Shown here piece by piece: positions 14,901-26,900 of a stretch of DNA of 64,000 nucleotides. The first letter of the stretch is position 1. Every line of letters begins with the position of its first letter. The DNA is from Liolophura sinensis. Taxonomy: Eukaryota; Mollusca; Polyplacophora; Chitonida; Chitonidae. The position numbers and the translations under genes are program-made. Location: positions 77,902,028 to 77,966,027 of the forward strand of contig NC_088295.1 in assembly GCF_032854445.1 (NCBI RefSeq). Reading direction: 5' to 3'. Below the pieces are notes generated by a model that saw only the letters and a program-made list of their open reading frames with translations, was not told where the DNA came from and did not search any database.

Positions 14901-17900
14901 CTTAGTGACCATCTTGTTGTTTTGATTTTGGATGATATTATTGTCATGTCAGAAGCCATGACTGTTTTCTGGTTCTGACATTTTCTCACCATAGGATGCC
15001 TGAAACACTACCAGTGCAGCATTAAACCACAATCATTCATTCATTAAAATTGTGGGGTAACCCAGGATAAGTTAGGATATAACAACCATTAATGAATGGG
15101 TAATGTTTTGTGTGTAGGTATTCCACCAACCTGTCAGCAGTATAGAGAGATGGGCTTCACAGATGACGGCACCTATTTGATTGACCCGGATGGAGCTGAA
15201 GGTAACAAGGGCAAAGGTGAGTGGTTCTAAGTCCAAACAACCAAGATTGTGATTGCATTAATTCAACTACAGCTTAATCTTAGGATGCATCATATTCTTC
15301 TTCCAGCTAAATATGGAAAATTGTTTGTATTTGTGAAAGACTTAATTACTGATAGATGGATAGATTGGTCAGCTATTCACTGTGGACTATAACTGAGCGT
15401 TACAAGTGGAACAGCAACAACATATGTCTAGACTATCTGTAGTGTTGGACAGTTATGAATGGAAAAATACACATTGTTCTTTATTTAAAAAATAGTAATA
15501 CGACATGCATATATATAACCAGTGTTTTGAAATAAAACATCCACGTGCTAACTGAAGGGATATGTTGTTATCTAAAAGCTGTTATAAAGTCCATGAGAAA
15601 CAAGATATAATGGATATGATTGTGTGTTTTATAGGAACAAATGTCAGTCCATTCCCTGTTGTTTGTGACATGGTTGAAGATCGACCTATTGGTATAACTA
15701 TTGTTGGTCACGACAATGAGGACACAGTAAGTTAATTACTCTGTGGGTTATGTTGTGTTTTTAGCTACGATCACAATCAAGCAGTTGTGTTAGTCTGTCT
15801 TTCATTGAGTCATTCAATCAGTTGGTCAGATTTTAGACATTCTGTTTTCTAACATACGCCATTCATTTAATGAGGGGCCGAGTGCAAAGCGTAGTCAGTT
15901 GCTTTCATGTGGTAACAGCTATTACGATGTTGCATTTGTTGTGGAGTAACATACAAAACACTGCCTTGCACAGAGCCATTTTCTGTGAGTGTGATTTCTT
16001 AGGACTGGTGGCATTAAAGTCATTACAAATGAGAGTATGTTAACCAACTGTGGAAAATCTGGAATTGTTTATCATTTTTATCTGGCATTTGAACTAGATA
16101 GGCCTGTATCTGGGGCTGCATGCATCAGAAATTCTGACTATAAGTATTTATGCCTGATATGTTATGTATGACTGATGATGTGTTTCTCTGTTTAGACAAC
16201 TGTGGACAATGCTGAGGACCCAGGCTCATTCACAAAGGATATCACCTACATTGAGGCCAGCACAGAACAGCTTGAGGCTCTGACAGATGCCTCTAGTTAT
16301 TGTAGTCAGGAAATGGCCATCTCGTGTATCCAGGCAACACTTAGCAACTTGGGTGAGTTTGACGGAATGCCAGCTCTCCCATATTACAGTGCTGTTATTG
16401 GGGATTGGGGACACAGTTGTGATCCCTGAGTGTTTGGTTGTCAGAATGTATACATGCATGTACACTTTGCAGAGGTATTGTTTTACCTTGATGTAAATAA
16501 AATCTAATAGATTTGACCCCTGTACATCTTATTGGATCACTACACTTTATGTTGAGTTCCTCTCTTTGAAAGATCAAATTTGGAACATTTTGACCCCTGC
16601 TTTGTGGAATAAGGGAGATGGCTATTTTCAGTGTGCGTGACTATTTTTATCACTTTATATCACTTTTGATGCAAAATGTAAAAATAATATATTAATCGAG
16701 AATTAATATGAGTTTAATATAATTTTGACCTACAGACAATCCATCTACACCAAATGCATTCTGGATTGATAACAATGGTGTGAAGAGACAATACTTTGCT
16801 GGCAGTGAAGGAAATAAGTGTCAGTGTGGAATAAATGGAGACTGTGAAAAAGGTGGAAAATGTAACTGTGATGCAAACCTTAACAGACTGACGTAAGTAC
16901 ACGCACACTCGTGCATTTTGATTACTCTTCCTTTGTTAAAATGCAGAAACAGATTTTAAAGAAAAATTTGTGTGTAAATTAATTGCACATTACAATTTTT
17001 ACACATGATGTGACGTAAATTTCTGTTATGGTGTTTTGAATTATTTGGACACATGCACAATTACTTAAATTGTTATTAATGGATACTTGATTTTGGTTGA
17101 AACACTGCAAAATTTTTTAATAAAAAGATGTAATCGACATGAAATAAGTTGTATCTATCATTCATCTTGTGGCTACATGTAGCAGTGGCATTTGGTGAAA
17201 TAATTAAATAGTATAACCAGAGTTGTTGTGTTTTCAGGATAGACAAAGGTGTTCTGGTGAACAAGGAAGACCTGCCTGTGAGACAGGTTAACTTCGGAGA
17301 CACTGGCGATAGTGCTGAGGACAAGATTGACTACAAAGTCGGCAAATTGGTCTGTCATGGTAAGACAATGTACCTGTATACCTGTTCATTGCTCTCCTAT
17401 GGTGCTGGAAGTGCACTATTTCCCACCTTAACAAGTCTGTTACAAGTACAAACTGTGTGTAAATATGTCTCTTATCTTAAACATGTTCTCTTATGTGATC
17501 TGCAGTGCTTGTGAATCAGTAGAAACCATTTCCCATCAAAACAAATCGGTTACAAACTGTGTATAAACATATCCTACTCTTAATATGTCAGTCTACAGTG
17601 CTTGTGAACTACATGTATCAGTTTTAGGGGATAGTGCAGCTACTGCATTGTTTCATTGATGCCATTTTTTGCCTGTGTGTATAGTGGGGCAGAAAATGAC
17701 CCGAGTTGTCATGCATGGAGATCAACTCTGCTCCAAGAATATCCTGTTGTAATATGACAGAAATAATCTTTAAGGCCACGTTTTTAAAAATCACCTGTCA
17801 ACCTGCAGATGGTTGTGGGGAATTCCCGGTGTGCTTGCGCGGTTTTCTCCCTCCGTATTGCTGGCCCTTGTCATATAAGTGAAATATTCTTGAGTATGGA

Positions 17901-20900
17901 AGAAAATACCAATCAAATAAATATTTAAATCACCTGTGGATGGAGCCGTGCCTTGATATTTACCCCTCTCTCTGATTGCTTATTACAGCTTTGTTTGAAA
18001 CCTGCCACCACATTCACCAGGCCTACACAAGCCTACCAGGCATGAAGGAGCCACAAAATGGCCGCTACATCATTGATCCTGATGGAGTTCTCAAGGAAGA
18101 TCCCTTCATGGTGGAGTGTGTCTTCCCATCTATTACAGTCGTCAATCTTGAAAGTGAGAAGATATTCATTTGATTAATTGAATTTTTTGATAAATTAATT
18201 TTGAAAGTCATCATGATAAACTTTAAATAAATAATACAGTGTAATGGTCAGTAAAGTAGTTTTGTACTGTGCCCAATTGAAATGTGTTTACATGTGTACA
18301 TATTGATGGTGGTTATGGGTACAGATAACTGGTATTAAAGAACCTGTCACCAATACTTAACCATCAGACAATCCGTGAGTATGGCTAAACACAGCAATGA
18401 AAGAGAAAAAATGAGAGAAATAATCTTGTTAATTTCCCTGGCATGGGGCTGTGGATATTACATGTATTCAGTAAATATATCCCAGTAAATACATTTGAAT
18501 TTTGCGCATAGAATTGCTCATCTAATGCATTAATGTTTCATTTTCGTGGAAAAATTGTTCATTTGCACACATAAATTGTTCATTTTCAGGAGCAAATTAC
18601 CATAAGCTACCTGATAAGCCAGAGAACCAAGGGCCAAATGCAGTCAATGTTAAGCCTGTGTATGTCGATGCCAGCATTCCACAGCTAGAGGTAAAATGCC
18701 AGATAACCACTGCACTTTCCATTGCATTTTAAGCAGATGCTTTTGTATATCTGTTTGTTTATAAGCAAAATACAAAGGAATTTTCATTTTGGTGTACAAA
18801 TTTTTTTCGTGCATAAAAGTTTCCATTTTAGATTGACTGTCATTTTATTTCATATATACTTATTTTAAGAAGTTTTGTCCTTAACTGACATCAGTCATTG
18901 CCCAGTAAACCAATCTTGTATGATAATGAAGAAGGTGTTTGTGTTCTGGTTTTCATGTATTATCTCGTCACGATATCGTTGTAAATACTTGTCTTTTGGC
19001 ATTAACCCATGTTCGTTCTTTCATGTGTTTTAATTTCACTTGTTGTGCCAGACTGTCCATATAATTCCTTTGGTGACACGCTTGTTTTCCCTTGCTCTCT
19101 AGGCTCTGACCGTGGTCTCAGGTTTCTGTCGTCAGTACGCCAGCTATAGCTGTCAGCACTCACCTCTGAGTACCTATGGTTCATGGACCGCCAGCGATGG
19201 AAGCAAACAGCCAGGTATATGCCTTCTTTTAACAGAGATGAAATGTTATCTGGTCAAGTGCTCACAACACCCATCTCAGACTGCAGTGTTTTAAATCCAG
19301 ATATTGAAGAAAAATATAGAAATACCTAATGGGGATCACATGACTTGTTTAACAACACACATTTATTTGTAGTAAGGGAGAAGTGAAAGTCGCCCAGACT
19401 GTAACCATTTAGACTAGCTTTTGATCCTCATGCCATCAAGCGAATTTTCATCAAGTGAATATCAATTAAGTTGTACATGTATTTATAGTAAATTGAATAG
19501 TGTTGTGTCATTTGTGGTGCTTACTTTTAACAAGTGATTGGTTGCTGGTGTGTACACATTTCAATGTATGCTATCTGTTTTATTTCGAATACAACTTATT
19601 TGCTTCAAGATTGATGCCTTTACATTTCTCATTACTATTGAATGGATGCATCTATAACCTTGAATCTAAAACAGCATATGCTACAGTATATCTACTCTGG
19701 AAATTGTGGCTAACTGTTCTGAACGTTTCTGTTCTGCAGGTTGGGCTGGTAACGCTGGTGGAGACAAGTGTGCCTGTGGAGAAGTGGGTAAATGTGAGGG
19801 AGGTGGAGCCTGTAATTGTGATGTAAATGATGGAAAACTAAGAAAGGACGATGGCTGGTTCATCAACAAGAAACTGCTGCCAGTCACAGAAATCTCTTTT
19901 GGTCTGTTTGAGGGAGACGTAGCTCCAGGGGAAGAGAAGATGGCTGAATATCACTTGGGAGCTCTGGAATGTAGTAATGAACAGTTTGGTACGTTCAGCA
20001 AGAACTTCCTTCTTATCATATATTGTTATTATCTGCTCATTTTCATTTTAGGAACTCTGATAATAGAAAATGGTGGAGGCATTTATTTCAAAATGTAAAA
20101 TTTTCATAAATTTGCAGGAATTTAACAAATATGATTCTGAGCGTGGTATCTAAAAATTAGTTTCACCTGTAAGTAGTTGCAATCCTTGATAGATCAAATT
20201 CTGCAAAAGCATAAATATCGTGCAAACATTGCATGATTTCATTTTACAATGATGGGGAGCAAAGGCATTTCAGGTTTGCAGTATAGTATGATGAATCTTG
20301 AGACTTTTCAACTGCATGCCCCTGTCCTTCAATCTTTGTCATGAACCAACAGCTTTTCTTCAGGGGTTGTACTAAAATTCACAAGACTTCAGCACCGTGA
20401 GCAAAAACCAGAGCAGTGACAAGGGTGTGATACCTAGCAAACGCTGATACGTATCCAGTGAATTCCAACCTTAGAATGTCAAGTGTCGGTTTACCTTTAT
20501 TCTAACTGTTCATGTAAATACATATAGAAATTTCTTGTAGCAGTTTCACTTCCTCCTTTCACCTTGTCTTAAGTAGAATTAGGTAAAACAAAACACAAAG
20601 ATGCTGATAGCAATCTGTTGGGTATCACCTGTGTAAACTTTATCAAAATAGTTTGTTATCTTCTCATTTAATAAAGAATTAACAGAAATATAATGCTGAT
20701 TCACTTATTACACTTCTGTTCATAACCTCATCGACTAAGTCAGTGGGGGGTGAGGGACAGAGTGTACTGGAATTACCCAGACTGTCCATCTGTTTGTGTC
20801 TGTCTGTAGGCACGATTTTGTCCACGCAACTCCTTCCAAACTGCTGTGATGAATTTGAGAAACTTACCACACATCTTGCCTGTCATCTACAGTTGTGCAT

Positions 20901-23900
20901 GCTTAAGTTTAGTGGCAATCATTTAATTGTTTTCATGGCAACATCCATCTAGGACTTCACATAATATTGCTTTTCCCTGTTTTAAGATTTTGTCTATGCA
21001 ACTCTTCCTATAAAAGTACAGAACCTATTTCTGTGAAACTTTGTAAACATCTTCCCTATCATCTATTTCCATAATTACTCCTGGTCAGGTGCTTAGTGTG
21101 GTATTGGATTTTCATGTGCACTGTATTCTGTGTTGATTCCTGCATTTCTCCACTGTATTCTGTGCTGATGGCTGGATTTCTCCACTGTATTCTGTGCTGA
21201 TGGCTGGATTTCTCCACTGTATTCTGTGCTGATGGCTGGATTTCTCCACTGTATTCTGTGCTGATTACTGCATTTCTCCACTGTATTCTGTGCCGATGGC
21301 TGCATTTCTCCACTGTGTTTTGTGCTGATGGCTGCATTTCTCCACTGTATTCTGTGCTGATGGCTGCATTTCTCCACTGTATTCTGTGCTGATTGTTGCA
21401 TTTCTCCATTGTATTCTGTGCTGATGGCTGCATTTCTCCACTGTATTCTGTATTGATGGCTGCATTACTCCATGAAAACTGGATGTAGTAGTTGTGCAAT
21501 CAATGCACACCACTAATGGCCCATGAAACCATCAGCGTGAAGCCAAACTAAGCAACGTGACGCCCTCTCATTTCTTTTAAGGTTTTCTTGGTTTTCTTTC
21601 TTTTATTTTGGAAATGTTGTGAATGGAAGTGAAGTATTTCAGACATGCTGATTCTAGTTTTACTGGTCACTCGGACAAGTTACCTGCCCAGGACAGGTGG
21701 AAAACTGTATTATTTTCATCTTGAACTTCTACAGTCTGATTCCTCTAAATAATCACCCATTACTCCTGCTCTTATAGGTTTAAACTTTCTAAAACTACCA
21801 TTGACTTTGATATATTTTTGTGTGTAGGTATCTTCAAGGACTGCCAAGGACTGAGGAACTCTCAGACCCCCAATAATGTTGTGGAGAGTAATGCTGAGTT
21901 GATTGACCCAGATCAGGTGGGAGGCTTGGAGCCTTTCACAGTCTACTGTGAGATGTACAACAAACCTCCGATCGGAATCACTGTGAGTAACACTTCACCC
22001 TTATCAAGATTTGTCTTGGTGTCAAATTTTGTTGCATGTGTAAATTTATTAATTCAAAAAAGAACAAACAAAAACAAACAAAAAATGAATAGAACAAAAT
22101 AAGAAGACAGAAAGGAAACAAAGTAACCTAATTATACAAGTAAGTATTTAGCCTACTGTACATATGTTTCTTACACTGGTCAGTTGTAAGCCTCTTGTCC
22201 TCATAAACCTGACCGATTTCATGTAAGATTAAGAATTCTTCAACAGGGTGTTAAACACCAGTAGAATAAATAAATAATTTTTGAGTATGACAAAGTGATA
22301 GCTGTAATGTACAGTTTCCATTGTGTTGTATTGCCAAGTGATAGCAGTAATGTACAGTGTACATGTATGTTATGTTGTTTCGCCAAGTGACAGCAATAAT
22401 GCAGTGTACATGTATGTTGTGTTGTTTCGCCAAGTGATAACAATAATGTACAGTGTACATGTATGTTGTGTTGTTTTGCCAAGTGATAGCAATAATGCAC
22501 AGTGTACATGTATGTTGTGTTGTATTGCCAAGTGATAGCAATAATGCACAGTGTACATGTATGTTGTGTTGTATTGCCAAGTGATAGCAATAATGCACAG
22601 TGTACATGTATGTGGTGTTGTATTGCCAAGTGATAGCAATAATGCACAGTGTACGTGTATGTGGTGTTGTATTGCTAAGTGATAACAGTAATGTACAGTG
22701 TACATGTATGTTGTGTTGTTTTGCCAAGTGATAGCAATAATGCACAGTGTACATGTATGTTGGGTTGTTTTGCCAAGTGATAGCAATAATGCACAGTGTA
22801 CGTGTATGTGGCGTATTGCCAAGTGATGGCAGTAATGCACAGTGTACGTTGTGTTATGTGTAGGTGATTCCAGCTGACCTGAAGAAGCCACTGAATGTGC
22901 CAACCAAAGCCACAGAAGTGAATATCATTTACACATCTGGCAGCCCAGCTCAGCTGACAGCCCTCACTCAGGTGTCCCAGTATTGTACCCAGGAGATGAA
23001 ATACAGGTGCCGAAACGGGGCACAGCTTGACTTGAGTGGTGACTTAGGACTCTACTCCAGAGATGGCACAAACTTGGAGTACTGGGCCGGCAACACGGGT
23101 ATGTTATGCATTTTCGTTTGGTTGGGTAAACATACAAGATAATGTGAAATTTATGAAATAATCCAGTTTGTACAATATGATATAAAATTTTACAGCATGG
23201 TGATTAAAACCTGAGCAATGAGGATAGTCTGATATTTGGTAACTGATCACACTTTAACAAATGGTGAAATCTGGGCCCAGTTTCATAAAGATGTCGTACA
23301 TGTACGATAATCACACATATAGGACAGTGGTACGGTAATAGTGACGTACTAAACATCGAAGGACAAATGTACGATAAAAAATGTCGTGCTCAGCTTTTTT
23401 AAACTGGACCTCGGCCTTTTTGGCAAATTACATCAATTTGGGTGTTTATTTTAACTGTTCATGTAAATGTCCCCATTTACATATCCCCCTTTTACATATC
23501 CCACGTTTACATATCCCCCGTTTATATGCCCTCTATCACCATATACTAAGCAGAACTAGGTAAAAAAAAATTGATTAAGATCGCTGTTTTGAGTTTCCCA
23601 TCAGCAACCAATCATGTGATGTAAATATCATACATGGATAGTAGTTAAAAAATAATGACACTGAATTGTTAAAGTGAAGGAGCTGAGAGGTTAACACGTA
23701 CTCATTTTAAAATTCATCTCTGGTTTCTTTCTGGTTGTCAGGTGGGTCAGGTTGCGCCGGTGGCAGGTGTAAATGTGACGGCGGATCGAACGGTCAGGAC
23801 AGTGGTGATGTTTTGGACAAGTTTGTCCTGCCCATTTCCGCTGTGAAACTGGGAGAGACAAGCGGCAACAGGAAGTTGGTTGTAGGAGATCTGAGGTGCT

Positions 23901-26900
23901 CAGGTGAGGCTTCAGCTATAGCCCGTATAGATTGACTTAACCTCAGGACTGTGAACACATGTACAGCTGTGATTAGGTAGATCTGAGGTGCTCAGACAAA
24001 GCTTCATACAGGTATAGGGGATTTGTACACGGACCCGCTTGTCACCGTTTTAAGGGCCTTGGTTACAGTAAGATGTCGGCTACACCTCTGTGACTGTTTT
24101 AACAGTCTGTTGAATTCAGTGAACTACTTGTCCTCCACCAATATGATGGTCATGGGAAAGTTTGTCAGTAACTTGCCAAATGATGATGGTTTATCTGAGG
24201 CTATCCTGTTCCTTCCACCAATGAAATATTTGTGCATATAAATAACAGTCTCTCACCATTTCTAAAACAATTTTTAAACTGGAAGCATATGATGCAATGC
24301 TTATTAATGGAGCATCTCAACTTGTGATTTAAGAAATTTTAACTTTCTAAATCTGTTTTGATTAGTGATGCACTAACTGGTCCCTGCATCTCCTTGAAAT
24401 CTTTACCTTATTATTTAGATCTGACTACATTAATACTGAATGGTAGCAGTATTCTACACATGTATAGCATGGTCACACATTAATGTTTGCTACCTTGTTT
24501 TTGCAGGACTTTTCAAGACTTGCCATGACATCAAGATGGCTGGTGCTGATGTGGACCCCAACTGGACTGGCCAGTACGCCATTGATTCCGATGGTGCTGG
24601 AGGTCTGAAACCATTCGCTGTGCAGTGTGACTTCATGTCTGTCCCAACTATCGGTATCACTGTGGTAAGTCTCTCGCTTAACTGCTAATTATGGAGACAG
24701 ATATATTTCAAGGTAGTGGATCGTGTACAGGGAGATTTGAATTCAAAATTATGTTGGTACGCATCAGAGACTTAAAGTATCTACTTCTTTGCTATGGGCG
24801 ATACTTTGATTCACCAAAGAAGAAATAATTCTCCTTTGACATTTCTTGGCCTGCAGATTCCTTCAGATTTAGATGTATGCATATCTGCTTTGCACAGAAT
24901 CATTGCTTTCGTCTTGTGTAGTAGAGTTTGAAAACTATTCAATGATACCTCAAACAAAGGCAAAGTTATGAGTTGCATTATTTTAGGAATGAGAAAATAG
25001 CATTTGTATGTAGAATTTGTTTCATCAAAATTATCATGACAACCCCAGTGTTATGAAAAATGAATATTATTGAAATATTGAAACTTGAGGCCTTATTGTG
25101 TTATAGGTTGAGAATTCTTATATTGTTACAAAATGCACACACACATGTAGCCTTTTATCCTGTTTAGAAAATTTACTTCACCAACACTTTTATTATGCTA
25201 TTAGGCAAATTATGATAGAAGCAACCAATTTTGTATCGTCAAAATTCATAAAAGAAGGTCCTGAAAGTGAAAAGAAAGTGGTCTAGCTTTGCATGGATAT
25301 CACAATAACAAAATATAGTATTTCTTTATAGATGAATCTTTGGAGCACGTAGTTTTTGATAACAATGATCTTTATCAATATTGTTGTGAAAATCACAACA
25401 GATACCAATATGCATTTCTATCCATATGCCGCAAATGTCTTTTGTGGTTTTACAAATGCTAGTCCTTCATTGACATAACTATAAGAATAAAAATAACTTA
25501 AAAGAAAGAAGTTGGTGAGTTAGATATGTAAAAAAGTATTACAAAAAGCCATGTGATTCTGTTACTACAACCTTGATCTGATATTCTATTTTAATAGGTT
25601 AGACCAAAACAGGATGAAATCCCTGTGAAAGATTCCAAGCTTGAGAAAGAAATTACATACAAGAACAAAGTAACTCCAGAACAAGCTAACAAGTTGGCTC
25701 AAGTGTCAGAGTTCTGTCTACAGGTAACTACCCATTCTTATTACATGTCTATGTAATAACTTGAACATCCTCATTGCACTAAGAGGAATACTGGTGATCA
25801 CATATATTTTTGTAAAAAAAAAAAACAGAAGTAAAATATGTTTCTGTATCACCTTTCCATGGTTCTATGGAGAAAATATGTATATGTAGAATATATTTCA
25901 GTTTTAAAGGGTATCATCTACTGGTTTTGTTAAAATTATTTATGATGTATATAAATTAGTTTTACCATAGGTACAGGTATAAAATAACCTACAGGTGTAC
26001 ATTTTATTTGGCTGTTCTTGTCCTGTGTGTGAACTTTTTGACAGATTTCCGGACATTTATTGAAGAATGTGTCAACTGGAAAAAGTTTACAGATAAAGTT
26101 CGACTTGTGTGTTGTTTTGTTCTTTTTCAACAAAATTACTATGATTGTTTTTGTCCTGTAATATTATTCTGACGTCTCAAAATGGACATATCTTGCCTTT
26201 TTTTCCAGTACTTCTAACTGGTTCACCTGTATGCCAGCCTTTTGTAAAATTAGTAAATGTTCACATTAGAATAAATCTGATTTTGAGTCTTCCGATAATT
26301 CTATAGGGCATGAAGTACAAGTGTAAGAAGGCTGCCCTCATGGGAGCTGGTGGAGCTTTCCTCGGCTACGACGGTACAGTGTCCACCAAGTTTGCTGGGG
26401 CTGACAATGGGGACAAGGACGGCTGTGCCTGTGTGGTACTGGGCACTTGCCCTGACAATAAAACATGCAGGTGTGACGCTGAGGGCCCCATGGAAGTAGA
26501 AGAAGGAGACTTTGTGACAAACAGAGACATCTTACCTGTGACAGGTGTGAAATCTGATGGAGTGACTGGGGACGGAGCTGAGGCTTCCTTCTCAGTGGGT
26601 AACCTCCGGTGTGGACCAGAACCTTTCGGTAAGTTTTGATTTTTTGTTCATTTTAATTGAAGCCAAAATAGGCACTTATTTTTGGTAAAGCTTTGAAATT
26701 CATTGGCTACATTTTATGAGATCAAGTGGAGAAAACAAAAAATTTTATAAGTTCAGATGAGTCCAAAAAGTTATTGGTAAATGTGGTCTTCAGCGTTATT
26801 TTCGATTTTTCTTTAAGGATAAAAAGACGCATTAAAATGATTTTTGCATGGTGGGTATTTGGGACAACCTTTTGGTATATCTTGTCTTTGCGTAACAGTG

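Noticed and set aside
21059-21513. Open frames on the - strand made of [14 protein letters not shown] repeats
   Set aside because: Generated by the 32-base minisatellite. Three overlapping frames repeat the same words, so they do not represent a gene.
22251-22903. Open frames of up to 177 residues on the - strand with [14 protein letters not shown]-type repeats
   Set aside because: They are products of the 49-base minisatellite; 49 is not divisible by 3, so all three frames stay open. The composition is repetitive and the region is an intron with valid flanking splice sites.
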